A DNA stretch of 64,000 nucleotides from JADGNF01 sp964582085. Lineage in GTDB: Archaea > Thermoproteota > Bathyarchaeia > Bathyarchaeales > Bathycorpusculaceae. Location: assembly GCA_964582085.1 (NCBI GenBank), contig CAZOPV010000005.1, positions 186,001-250,000 on the forward strand, in the 5' to 3' direction. How positions within the stretch are numbered: position 1 is the stretch's first letter; every line of letters begins with the position of its first letter. Both the position numbers and the translations under genes were made by a program. The notes below the pieces were generated by a model, which was not told where the DNA came from, ran no database searches, and was given only the letters and a program-made list of their open reading frames with translations. Positions 26,870 to 35,642 of the stretch are shown here, piece after piece.

Positions 26870-28102
26870 TTAGATTTTTTTAGTTTTTGCAGCGGTTTCC
26901 AATGCAATTACTCCTGGAAGTTTTTTGCCCATAAGGAACTCTATAAGAGCGCCACCTGCAGTGCTTATGTAGCCAATTTTCTTAGATAAGCCGTATTCCT
27001 CTATGGCCGCTATTGTGTTGCCTCCGCCTGCTAGGCTGAAGGCTTTGCTGTTAGCTATGGCTTCTAGGACTTTTTTTGTGCCGTAGTTGAATTCTTTGTT
27101 TTCGTAGACACCCATAGGACCACTGACTACAATGGATTTGGCTTCCCTGATAAGTTTGGCGAAGATCTCCACGGTTTTTGCGCCTATGTCAAATATACTG
27201 TAGTCAGTGGGCAGTTGAGTTACAGAGATTTCTTTGCGTTTACCATTCACTTCTATGGCTACATCCACCGGCAACACAATTGCCTTGGGATATTTTGCAA
27301 GCAACTCCTTAATTCCAGGTATGAATTGAGTGAGTTCTTTTTTCGCCAAGAAATCCATCGTTTTTTTGCCCAGGTTCACGTCTTTAGCTGCGAGGAATAA
27401 CTGTGAAGTTACGCCGCCGACAATGACGTAGTCTGCGATGCCGTTGCCAAGAACGTATTTGCTGATTTCCAGCGAGTCATCAGCTTTAGCTCCACCCATG
27501 ACGTAAACACAAGGTTTCTCAGGTTTCTCTAGGGCGCGGGAGAGTGATTTGAGTTCTCGTTCCATGATGCGACCTGCGGCGGAGGGAAGTACCGCTGTGA
27601 ATCCGACCATGGATACGTGCCCGCGGTGAGCTGCAGCAAAAGCGTCGTTTACAAACAAGTCGGCCAAAGGCGCTAAATTCTGGACAAGTTCCGTTTTTGC
27701 ATGTTGGTCAGGTGTGCCATTTTTGGTTTCTCCGTCAAAGCTGCGAACGTTTTCGAGGACAAGTACTTCGCCACTTTTGAGCTTTTTGATGGCGGCTTTG
27801 GCTTTGTCGCCGTAAATGTCGTCTACATATTGAACTGGAAGTTTGAGGATTCTTGCAAGGATTTCCGCGTGGTCTTTTAGGGGCGTGTAGTCAGGGTCGC
27901 CTTTTCTGCCTTGATGAGCGAGAATGACTGTTTTGGCGCCTTTTTCCGCAAGTTCTTTAATTGTGGATTCGCCGTGTGCTTTGATTCGCACGTCGCTGGT
28001 TACTTTTTTGGTTTGGGGATCAATTTCGCTGTTAAAGTCCACTCGAACTAAAACAACTTTGTCTTTAACATTGAAGTCGTCTAAAGTAAGATATTTTGCC
28101 AT
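26870..28102 (-). CDS. pgk: Phosphoglycerate kinase
   Basis: Glycolytic/gluconeogenic kinase that transfers phosphate between 1,3-bisphosphoglycerate and ADP. The 410-residue chain has VLVRVDFNSEI, AHQGRKGDPD, LVLENVRSFDGE, the hinge GGAKADDSLEI and the C-terminal nucleotide loop SLAGGGNTIAAIEEYG. The wording of these motifs (for example AHQGR) is of the archaeal type. It sits directly downstream of a bacterial-type GAPDH gene, so the pair catalyses consecutive steps. Confidence 0.95.
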   Translation of the reverse strand: MAKYLTLDDFNVKDKVVLVRVDFNSEIDPQTKKVTSDVRIKAHGESTIKELAEKGAKTVILAHQGRKGDPDYTPLKDHAEILARILKLPVQYVDDIYGDKAKAAIKKLKSGEVLVLENVRSFDGETKNGTPDQHAKTELVQNLAPLADLFVNDAFAAAHRGHVSMVGFTAVLPSAAGRIMERELKSLSRALEKPEKPCVYVMGGAKADDSLEISKYVLGNGIADYVIVGGVTSQLFLAAKDVNLGKKTMDFLAKKELTQFIPGIKELLAKYPKAIVLPVDVAIEVNGKRKEISVTQLPTDYSIFDIGAKTVEIFAKLIREAKSIVVSGPMGVYENKEFNYGTKKVLEAIANSKAFSLAGGGNTIAAIEEYGLSKKIGYISTAGGALIEFLMGKKLPGVIALETAAKTKKI

Positions 28103-28170
28103 TTTAGATTATCCTCCTTGTTAGTTAAAAAAAAGAAAATTTGGGTTTTTAAAGTTTCAGATTTGGAGTT

Positions 28171-29190
28171 TTAGAGACCTGCTTTTTTGGCGATCAACTC
28201 GATGAAGTCAACCATTCGGCAGGAGAAGCCCCATTCGTTGTCGTACCAAGCGAAGACTTTAACGAAGTTGCTTTTCTCACCTAAAACCATGGTTAACTTT
28301 GCATCGAATACTGCGCTGGCGCTGCTGTGTAAGACGTCACTGCTGACAATTTCGTCCTCAGTGTATTCCAGTATGCCCTTCATTGATCCCTCAGCGGCTT
28401 TTTTCATGGCAGCGTTGATTTCGTCCTTTGTGACTTCTCGGCTAAGAACCGCTGTTAGGTCAACTATGGAAACATCAGCGGTTGGAACCCGCAACGAAGT
28501 ACCGTTCATTTTGCCTGTGCAACTTGGTAAAACTAAACCGATGGCTTTAGCTGCGCCTGTACTGGTTGGAATTATGTTGAGTCCGGCTGCGCGTGCTCGG
28601 CGCAAGTCTTTGTGAACTAGATCCTGGACTTTTTGGTCGTTGGTGTAACTGTGGGTGGTGGTCATGAATGCCTTTTCGAGCCCAAAGTTATCAGCTAACA
28701 CTTTGCTGACGGGTGCAAGACAGTTAGTAGTGCAGCTAGCGTTGCTGACTATGTTGTGCTTGTTGTGGTCATAAGTGTTGTCGTTGACGCCCATAACGAA
28801 TGTGCCGTCTGGATCAGTCGCCGGAGCGGATATGAGAACCTTTTTTGCGCCTGCTTCTAAGTGCTTTGCTGCACCTTCGCGGTTAGTGAACAAGCCCGTT
28901 GATTCTACAGCTAAGTACACGCCAAGGTCTTTCCATGGTAGTGTCGCTGGATCTTTTTGGGCTAAAACTTTAAGGGTTTTTCCGTTGACGACTAGGTCAT
29001 TACCTTCAACTTTGACTGTACCTTTGAAGCGGCCGTGAATTGAGTCATATTTTAGCAGATGCGCATTAGTTTTTGCGTCAGCAAGATCGTTGATGGCTAC
29101 GAAGTCTATGTTTGCATTGCGTTCGAGAGCTGCGCGGTAGAGGAGCCGTCCAATTCTTCCAAATCCGTTAATTCCTACTTTTATCGCCAT
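28171..29190 (-). CDS. gap: Bacterial-type glyceraldehyde-3-phosphate dehydrogenase
   Basis: NAD-dependent phosphorylating GAPDH of the class found in bacteria and eukaryotes, not the class II enzyme usual in archaea. The 339 residues start MAIKVGINGFGRIGRLLYRA. The nucleophile is in SNASCTTNCLAPVSK, with HSYTNDQ and RRARAAGLNIIPTSTGAAKAIG following. The C-terminus includes WYDNEWGFSCRMVD. An aspartate in AINDL favours NAD over NADP. Its presence beside an archaeal-type pgk implies that gap was acquired. The gap between the two genes is 68 bases, so they may be co-transcribed. Confidence 0.95.
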   Translation of the reverse strand: MAIKVGINGFGRIGRLLYRAALERNANIDFVAINDLADAKTNAHLLKYDSIHGRFKGTVKVEGNDLVVNGKTLKVLAQKDPATLPWKDLGVYLAVESTGLFTNREGAAKHLEAGAKKVLISAPATDPDGTFVMGVNDNTYDHNKHNIVSNASCTTNCLAPVSKVLADNFGLEKAFMTTTHSYTNDQKVQDLVHKDLRRARAAGLNIIPTSTGAAKAIGLVLPSCTGKMNGTSLRVPTADVSIVDLTAVLSREVTKDEINAAMKKAAEGSMKGILEYTEDEIVSSDVLHSSASAVFDAKLTMVLGEKSNFVKVFAWYDNEWGFSCRMVDFIELIAKKAGL

Positions 29191-29557
29191 TATTTTCTCA
29201 CCTTGTAATCCGTGGTTATCAGAGGGTTTTACTTAATTAATTTTCCGAAAAAGTAAAGCAGTTTTATGTTAGAAATGGCGTCTATACGCTAATTGCCAAT
29301 TCAGTCGTTACCAGTTGTTAGACGATAAGAAAATTTGAGAAACAAGTAAACAGATTATGGCGACGAAAAAACGAAAGGAAAATCATTCAGAGAACAGTTA
29401 ACTATGCAGCCTTACATACTTAGTCTGTACGGTTAAGAAAGAAGTCTGCCAGTGTTTGATAATGGTGGTAGTCGAGAAAAACTCCACAGACTTTTGCACT
29501 TACGGCAAATCAGAAATAAGTGTGTCTCTTTTATGGTTGTGTAGAGGTCCAAATGTC
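29191..29557. other. Divergent promoter region between gap and the GH57 operon
   Basis: About 365 bases serving gap on the minus strand and GH57 on the plus strand. It is A/T-rich and has no gene I can support. A plus-strand in-frame extension of GH57 back to 29456 exists, but TTG 29558 behind gaggtcc gives the proper family N-terminus. Confidence 0.35.
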
Positions 29558-31105
29558 TTGACTGATGTTGTGTTAGTATTTGAAGTCCACCAACCACATA
29601 GGTTGCGCAAAAACCTGTTTTGGGAAAACAAAATTTTTAGGCGCATGCGTAAAGAAGAGTTATTTAACTATTATTTTGACCACGAAACCGACCGCGAAAT
29701 TTTTCTGCGCGCCGCCAAAAAATGTTACTTTCCAGCTAACCAGATCCTTCTGGATCAAATTGACAAGCACAAAAAAGAGAAACGTCAAGTCAAAGTTGCC
29801 TTCAGTCTCTCAGGTGTCTTTCTGGAGCAGTGTGAAATGTTCAGTCCTGACCTACTGGAAACCTTTAAGCAACTTGCTAAGTCGGGCTGCGTTGAATTTT
29901 TGAGTCAAACGTACTATCACTCTATTGCAAGTTTGTATCCCAAAAAAGAAGAATTCATAGCGCAAGTGAAGATGCACCACTACAACATAAAGGCTATCTT
30001 GGGTTACGAACCAAAAGTTTTTGAAAATACGGAGTTGCTCTATAATAACGCCATAGCTCAAATCATCGAGGGCTTGGGCTACAGAGGTATTTATACTGAA
30101 GGCGTCGAAAAAATTCTCGGCGAAAAATCCCCCAATTACCTCTACAATCCTCAAGGTAGCAAAACTATTCGTCTACTCCTACGAAATTACAAGTTAACTG
30201 ACGACGTCGGGTTCCGCTTTAGCGCTAGATGGTGGAATGAGTGGCCTCTTACCGCCAGCAAGTACGCTAACTGGTTAGCAAACACACAAGGAGACTGTAT
30301 TAACATCTTCCCTGACTACGAAACCTTCGGTGAACACCACTGGCCTGAAACAGGTATCCACAGTTTCCTCAAGCATCTACCCGACGAAGTCCTCAAATGG
30401 CCTCATCTTAACATGGCAACGCCCTCCGAAGTCATAGATAAACATCCACCGAAGGGGGAAGTAGACGTGCCCGAAACAGGCAAAACAATCTCCTGGGCAG
30501 ACATAGAACGTGACAGTAGCGGTTGGCTAGGCAACTCGCTGCAATGGGCATACTACACCAACCTCTGCAGGTTGGAACCTCTAATTCACGAATCCGAAGA
30601 CCAAGAGCTCTTCAAATTGTGGCGTTACTTCCAAACTAGCGACCACCTCTATTACATGTTCAGCGCAGGTGGCGGACCAGGAGAAGTCCACTCTTACTTT
30701 AGCCCCTACGAGACACCTGCCCACGCATTTGTCGCTGCAGAAACAGCCCTCTTGGACTTTGAAACACGGGTGCGGCTGGCCGTCTTGGCTGCAAATGAGC
30801 CTTTTCTTTTCTGCACAGGAGTAGGCAAAGAAAAATTTACTGGCGTCATGGCGTGGAGCCTCAAAGGGTTCCTTAAAGCCCTCAAAATTGTTAATGCCCA
30901 AGCATTGGAGTACCATAATCAACGGGGAGACTTCGCAAACTGGGCAGAACACTGTCTGCAAGACGAAAAACTCCGTTCCCAACTGGAAATGCTCAAACTA
31001 ACCAAAACCAAAGGAGAAGCTTTAAGAAAAAAACTCATAACGACAACAAAAAAAAGGTTCCAAGAAGCGAGCCAACAGGTTCAAGAAGACATAAGACTGC
31101 TCTAG
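29558..31105 (+). CDS. Glycoside hydrolase family 57 (alpha-amylase type)
   Basis: Retaining alpha-glucan hydrolase or transferase. GH57 hallmarks are the N-terminal HQPHR, EFLSQTYYHSI with conserved His/Glu, the nucleophile region VFENTELLYNN, and ARWWNEWPLTASKYANWLANTQGD followed by FPDYETFGEHH. I place the start at TTG 29558, behind gaggtcc, giving MTDVVLVFEVHQPHR; the longer ORF start at 29456 adds a nonhomologous tail. The length of 515 residues is typical. The next genes are two glycosyltransferases related to glycogen synthases, so the cluster handles intracellular alpha-glucan. Confidence 0.9.
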   Translation: MTDVVLVFEVHQPHRLRKNLFWENKIFRRMRKEELFNYYFDHETDREIFLRAAKKCYFPANQILLDQIDKHKKEKRQVKVAFSLSGVFLEQCEMFSPDLLETFKQLAKSGCVEFLSQTYYHSIASLYPKKEEFIAQVKMHHYNIKAILGYEPKVFENTELLYNNAIAQIIEGLGYRGIYTEGVEKILGEKSPNYLYNPQGSKTIRLLLRNYKLTDDVGFRFSARWWNEWPLTASKYANWLANTQGDCINIFPDYETFGEHHWPETGIHSFLKHLPDEVLKWPHLNMATPSEVIDKHPPKGEVDVPETGKTISWADIERDSSGWLGNSLQWAYYTNLCRLEPLIHESEDQELFKLWRYFQTSDHLYYMFSAGGGPGEVHSYFSPYETPAHAFVAAETALLDFETRVRLAVLAANEPFLFCTGVGKEKFTGVMAWSLKGFLKALKIVNAQALEYHNQRGDFANWAEHCLQDEKLRSQLEMLKLTKTKGEALRKKLITTTKKRFQEASQQVQEDIRLL

Positions 31106-31168
31106 GCTGTTGGCGTATGCGTTTATAAGCGAAAAATCCCGAGTATTCATTAAAAGGAGGACACGGAT

Positions 31169-31420
31169 ATGAGAGAAGAACTACCATTTCCCGACAAAGT
31201 GCTTCAAACTCTCCACAACCTCTGCGCCACAGCGGCAGACTTGGCAAGGAGAGGAGACGAAGTGGCACGGATTTTAGAAAAAGACGCAGGAGAAATTGAA
31301 GGGATACTGGACAAATACAAATCTGAAGGTTGCGCTGAAAGCTTCTACGACAATGAAGGTAAAAAACGCTACTACCTTACAGGGAAAGGCATAATCAAAG
31401 TCTGCTCAATTTTCACTTAG
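31169..31420 (+). CDS. Small winged-helix-like protein
   Basis: An 83-residue protein behind a strong AAAAGGAGG site. It looks like a winged helix: DLARRGDEVARILEKDAGEIEGILDKYKSEGCAES and a wing with NEGKKRYYLTGKGII. It lies between the GH57 gene and the two glycosyltransferases on the same strand, so it could be a regulator of alpha-glucan metabolism. The family is not known to me. Confidence 0.65.
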   Translation: MREELPFPDKVLQTLHNLCATAADLARRGDEVARILEKDAGEIEGILDKYKSEGCAESFYDNEGKKRYYLTGKGIIKVCSIFT

Positions 31421-31428
31421 GGACAACA

Positions 31429-32055
31429 ATGCGTGTTATAATTTTTTCTTGGGAATATCCGCCGAGGATTATTGGAAAACTTGCTGAATACGTTAGCCAC
31501 CTGACCGCTCAACTCGTAAAGAACAAAATAGAAACTTATGTAGTCACCTACCATGACACCATGACAGGCGTAACCGAAGAAAGCAACGGCGCCAAAGTTA
31601 TCCGAGTGGCAAACCCTGTGCAGACTCACATCAGCCTTCTAACGTGGGTTTTGACACTCAACCAAGAAGTGGAACGGGCAGCCTCAAACATATTTTATCA
31701 GACAAAACATGTCGACCTTATAGACGCCCACGACTGGCATTTTGTCCCTGCAGCAGTTACCCTCAAAAACGCGTTGGGAATACCTTTTATCTACTCTGTA
31801 GACAGTCTCGAAGATCACCGCGCGCCTAGAGCTGACCAACCCTTCAACATGGCTATCCGAGGCATAGAGTGGTTGGGTTTCTATGAGTCACAAGAGGTCA
31901 CAGCTAAAACTGGCTGGATGCAGACTGAGGTAAATCGGATTTATCAGGTTCCTAAAGAAAAAATCAGAGTTATCACACCCAATGTCAACACCTGGATAAA
32001 AAGCACTATAGAAAGCTACAGGAAAGCTGCCAAGATAGGAGTCAACAACAGATGA
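31429..32055 (+). CDS. Glycosyltransferase GT-B N-terminal domain only
   Basis: A 208-residue protein that matches only the first Rossmann domain of the GT4/glycogen-synthase family. It starts MRVIIFSWEYPPRIIGKL, then LIDAHDWHFVPAAVTLKNA and IRVITPNVNTW, and stops where the donor-binding domain with the E-x7-E motif should begin. No relict of a second domain follows. Its stop overlaps the start of the full-length paralogue (ATGA), so the two are translationally coupled. It may be a partner subunit of the next protein rather than an active enzyme. Confidence 0.8.
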   Translation: MRVIIFSWEYPPRIIGKLAEYVSHLTAQLVKNKIETYVVTYHDTMTGVTEESNGAKVIRVANPVQTHISLLTWVLTLNQEVERAASNIFYQTKHVDLIDAHDWHFVPAAVTLKNALGIPFIYSVDSLEDHRAPRADQPFNMAIRGIEWLGFYESQEVTAKTGWMQTEVNRIYQVPKEKIRVITPNVNTWIKSTIESYRKAAKIGVNNR

Positions 32056-33260
32056 AAAACTCTCTTAACGTGATGATGCTAAGCTGGGAGTTCCCCCCCA
32101 GAGTCATCGGAGGTATTTCGCCTCACATGTACTTCTTGTCTAAGAGCTTGGCGAAAAACGGCGTTAAAGTTCATGTTGTAACTTGCGACTTTCCTGGTGC
32201 CCCAACCTATGAAGCAATCGACGGCGTCGAAGTGCACCGTATAGACTCCTATAAAAATCCTTCACCTGACTTTGCTACATGGGTTTACCTAATGAACCTA
32301 AATATGCAAAAAGAGGCGGCTGCTATAGTTGCTGGATTGCCTGAAAAAATCGACGTGTTTCACGCTCACGACTGGTTGGTTGCAACGGCAAGCATAGGAT
32401 TAAAACATGTCTTCCGCAAGCCCCTTTTGGTCACCATGCATTCAACAGAAATTGGGCGCAGAGACGGCCTTCACACTAACACTGAAAGAATGATTCATGA
32501 AACTGAAGGTTGGCTCACCTACGAGGCTTGGCGGGTCATATGCTGCAGTGACTACATGGTCCAGCATGTAAAGTGGGCGTTTGGCTTGCCCCATGATAAA
32601 CTGGTTATGGTACCTAACGGCGTCAACCCGCATGTTTACGATGGTTTAGAAAACCAAGATTTGTCAGCTTTCAGAAGCAAATACGCTCTGCCTGAAGAAA
32701 AGATTGTGCTTTATGTTGGGCGGTTGGTTTACGAGAAAGGCATCCACGTACTTATTAATGCTGTTCCTAAAGTTCTCGAAAAGGTTAACGCCAAGTTTGT
32801 CATAGTCGGCACAGGCTACATGAAGGAACAACTCTCCAACATCGTTAAGAGCATGGGGCTGGAACATAAAGTGCTCTTCACAGGTTTCGAAGAAGAAGCC
32901 AACGTGCTTAAACTGCAAAAAATTGCCGATGTATCGGTTGTTCCATCGCTTTTTGAACCCTTCGGCATAGTCGCCCTTGAAGCTATGGCAGCCAAAAGCC
33001 CTGTAGTTGTCTCAGACACTGGAGGTCTATCTGAAATTGTAGACCACGAGCACACAGGCATGAAAGCGTATGCTAACAACACGGAATCTCTTGCTTGGGC
33101 AATAGCTAAAGTTTTGCTAGATGAAAACCTTCGCAGACGTATACGGGAAAACGCCTACAAGAAGATCTTGGAAAAGTACAACTGGAACAAAATTGCTCAA
33201 CAAACACGTCAAACCTATGAAGGCGTAATCGGCGAATACTCCAAAAGCTTCTGGGCATAA
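32052..33260 (+). CDS. GT4-family glycosyltransferase (glycogen synthase-like)
   Basis: A 402-residue GT-B retaining glycosyltransferase. N-domain: LSWEFPPRVIGGISPHMYFLS and HAHDWLVAT. C-domain: the nucleotide-sugar site with LYVGRLVYEKGIHVLI, FEPFGIVALEAMA (E-x7-E) and a glycine-rich VSDTGGLSEIV. Together with GH57 it fits glycogen or another alpha-glucan made from UDP- or ADP-glucose. The N-domain paralogue directly upstream looks like a duplication that lost its C-terminal half. Confidence 0.88.
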   Translation: MKNSLNVMMLSWEFPPRVIGGISPHMYFLSKSLAKNGVKVHVVTCDFPGAPTYEAIDGVEVHRIDSYKNPSPDFATWVYLMNLNMQKEAAAIVAGLPEKIDVFHAHDWLVATASIGLKHVFRKPLLVTMHSTEIGRRDGLHTNTERMIHETEGWLTYEAWRVICCSDYMVQHVKWAFGLPHDKLVMVPNGVNPHVYDGLENQDLSAFRSKYALPEEKIVLYVGRLVYEKGIHVLINAVPKVLEKVNAKFVIVGTGYMKEQLSNIVKSMGLEHKVLFTGFEEEANVLKLQKIADVSVVPSLFEPFGIVALEAMAAKSPVVVSDTGGLSEIVDHEHTGMKAYANNTESLAWAIAKVLLDENLRRRIRENAYKKILEKYNWNKIAQQTRQTYEGVIGEYSKSFWA

Positions 33261-33392
33261 AACCAAGCTTTACCACAGACCACTCTTGTTTTTCTCTGAT
33301 AAAAGTAACATTAACGTTCTTTTGGAGAACAAAATTGTTCTCCAGGGAGAATTATTAGCCTTTTCGCCATTAGAGAAAGTGGTGAAGGACAA

Positions 33393-34142
33393 ATGCGTAT
33401 TGAGAAAAAACTAATCTTGTGCAGCATACTCGCCACAGCAATTGGGATAGCGGCAATTGCGCCATTAGGATATCTAATGGGAGCTGAAAGTCAAAACTAT
33501 GAAAAAAGAAAGGAGGAACTTCTAGCCGTTGAGCCGTGGTTTAAAGTGAGTATTCCCTATGCATCCTGCGATCCCTACAAATCCGGTGGAAACTTTTCAA
33601 CGATCATGGACGGAGCGATGATCCAAATTGTTGCGAACTTTACAGTGACTTCTGATGCTCTAAAGGACACTGACGCCCAGATTGAGTATTACCAATTTGC
33701 AGTTTCATCCGATGAAGAACCAATCGCCAATTTAGGTTATTATGTATTGTTGGAGAAGGGATATGTCACCGTCGGATCCTCGGGAAACGGCACCATCTGG
33801 TTTGCAAATGGTTTGATCTATAATGGACCGCTAAGCAACGGTGGTCAGGTCTTAAATTATGACGTGCTGGACAGGAATTTTACGATTGGATTCGTCAGCA
33901 GCTACATATTCGGCGCAAACAGCAAAGATTTACCTGAAGCAGTAACTGCGCTTAGAAGAGCCCAAACATTGTGTATTGATGTAACCAAAATTTGCACAGT
34001 TACAGTCAGAGGTAACATAACCATCACCACAACCGCAAGCAAAGAACTACTATGCCACATAGAGTTGCCGAAAATAGGCGACTATTTTGTATATGGAAAC
34101 AATTTGGAAGGAACCCTGCCGTTTCCCATAGAAGCGCCTTAA
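33393..34142 (+). CDS. Exported protein of unknown function
   Basis: A 249-residue protein with an N-terminal membrane segment (LILCSILATAIGIAAIAPLGYLMG) and a soluble beta-rich remainder (MDGAMIQIVANFTVTSD, TITTTASKELLCHIELPK). Conserved domains are not recognised. It precedes, by 22 bases, a gene for a membrane-bound winged-helix protein on the same strand, so the two are probably one operon and may form a sensor pair. Confidence 0.6.
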   Translation: MRIEKKLILCSILATAIGIAAIAPLGYLMGAESQNYEKRKEELLAVEPWFKVSIPYASCDPYKSGGNFSTIMDGAMIQIVANFTVTSDALKDTDAQIEYYQFAVSSDEEPIANLGYYVLLEKGYVTVGSSGNGTIWFANGLIYNGPLSNGGQVLNYDVLDRNFTIGFVSSYIFGANSKDLPEAVTALRRAQTLCIDVTKICTVTVRGNITITTTASKELLCHIELPKIGDYFVYGNNLEGTLPFPIEAP

Positions 34143-34164
34143 GAGCATTATGGGTTGAAATAAC

Positions 34165-34617
34165 GTGGCTAAAGAGGAACTAGAAGGCAACACATTAAGC
34201 GTTTATGCATACATAGTCCACGCAAACAGACCTGTGGGAACCAGAGATGTCACACGCGGAGCAGATTTGAGCAGCACAAGCGTAGCCCATAGACATTTAC
34301 AGAAACTTGAGAACCTAGGGCTAATTGAGAAAAACAGCTACGGCGACTACGTACTTAAACAGAAAGCGAACGTCAACAGACATGTTTGGGTCGGCAAAAA
34401 CCTCGTGCCACGGTTAATGTTTTACTCTTTCTTTTTTATGGGCGCTTTAGCCACGGAAGTGAGTATAATATTGTTGAGTTTGATAATTGAGGGTTTAGCA
34501 GTTCAAAGCAGTTTCTTCTTTTTGACAGGCATGACAACGATTGCTATGATGTTGTTTTTAGCTGAAGGAATAATCCTTTACAGGAAAACACACCCAAAAA
34601 ACTCCACAAAAGGATAG
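34165..34617 (+). CDS. Membrane-anchored winged-helix protein
   Basis: A 150-residue protein. Residues 1-75 form a winged helix (YAYIVHANRPVGTRDVTRGADLSSTSVAHRHLQKLENLGLIEK). The rest is two transmembrane helices (FYSFFFMGALATEVSIILLSLII, FFFLTGMTTIAMMLFLAEGIILY). Membrane-tethered one-component regulators of this build occur in several archaeal lineages. The signal could come through the exported protein encoded just upstream. The start is GTG 34165. Confidence 0.7.
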   Translation: MAKEELEGNTLSVYAYIVHANRPVGTRDVTRGADLSSTSVAHRHLQKLENLGLIEKNSYGDYVLKQKANVNRHVWVGKNLVPRLMFYSFFFMGALATEVSIILLSLIIEGLAVQSSFFFLTGMTTIAMMLFLAEGIILYRKTHPKNSTKG

Positions 34618-34722
34618 TACGGCTTTTTCGAGCTACTTGGTTTCTCAGCTTTGTTTTTCCACTTTAAAACCATTTTACTTAAGAATTACCCATATTAGTG
34701 AGAAACACCCAAAGGAGTATGA

Positions 34723-35625
34723 ATGACACATATCCACAAGCCCAAGCAAGCGGTCATTTCGAACATTCACGAATATAGAAGTGTGGCTAAAAGCAGACTT
34801 TCCCTCGCTATAACTATAACTGGCACCGTGATGATTTTAGAGGTTATAGGAAGCGTTTTAACAGGTAGCCTAGCCTTGGGTAGCGACGCAGGTCACATGT
34901 CGACACACTTGTTTGCACTAGCAATCAGCTTCACCGCCACCGCCATAGCCTGCAGAGAACCCTGCCACCACCGCACATTCGGATTCTACCGCGTTGAAAT
35001 TCTAGCAGCTCTTTTTAACAGTATTTTCCTGTTCGCCGTAACAGCGTATATTTTCTATCAAGGAATAGAAAGGTTGCTAAATCCTCAACCTGTTATGGGG
35101 TTCGAGATGCTGATTGTTGCTTTGGTCGGGCTTTTGGCTAACGGTTTGAGCATAATCATCTTAAAAGGAAGCGTGAAGGCAAACCTCAACATTAAAGGCG
35201 CATTTCTGCACATGTTTGCAGATTTAGCTTCCTCAGTTGCCGTTATATTTGGGGCGATTGCGGTTTCTTTAACAAGTTGGTACATCATTGACCCCTTGCT
35301 TGGCATAGGCATCTCTCTTGTAATTTTTAGTTGGGCAACGGGATTGTTTAAAGAATCTGTTAATATCTTGCTGGAAACAGCCCCGAAAGGTATGAACGTT
35401 GACCAGATAAGCGCGGAACTAAAGGGTAACCTCCCCGAAATTGCAGAAATTACAGACATGCATATTTGGGAAATCACTTCTAACATGTATTCATTCACTG
35501 CACACCTCAGAATCAAAACAGAATACTACTCAGAATCAAAGGAAATTTTGAACAAAATAAATAGGATTTTAGATGAAAAATACGGCATAGAGCACACAAC
35601 CATACAGGTTGAACCCGCCAGTTAA
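34723..35625 (+). CDS. Cation diffusion facilitator (Zn/Co/Cd efflux) transporter
   Basis: A 300-residue CDF-family antiporter that exports divalent metals in exchange for protons. Six transmembrane helices are visible. The metal-site motifs are LGSDAGHMSTH in helix 2 and HMFADLASSVAV in helix 5. The cytoplasmic C-terminal domain (IAEITDMHIWEIT) is metal-binding in other members. The short His-containing N-terminus (MTHIHKPKQ) is of the CzcD type. Preceded by a typical archaeal intergenic region; no regulator is adjacent. Confidence 0.92.
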   Translation: MTHIHKPKQAVISNIHEYRSVAKSRLSLAITITGTVMILEVIGSVLTGSLALGSDAGHMSTHLFALAISFTATAIACREPCHHRTFGFYRVEILAALFNSIFLFAVTAYIFYQGIERLLNPQPVMGFEMLIVALVGLLANGLSIIILKGSVKANLNIKGAFLHMFADLASSVAVIFGAIAVSLTSWYIIDPLLGIGISLVIFSWATGLFKESVNILLETAPKGMNVDQISAELKGNLPEIAEITDMHIWEITSNMYSFTAHLRIKTEYYSESKEILNKINRILDEKYGIEHTTIQVEPAS

Positions 35626-35642
35626 GTGTGCCTCACCTCGTT

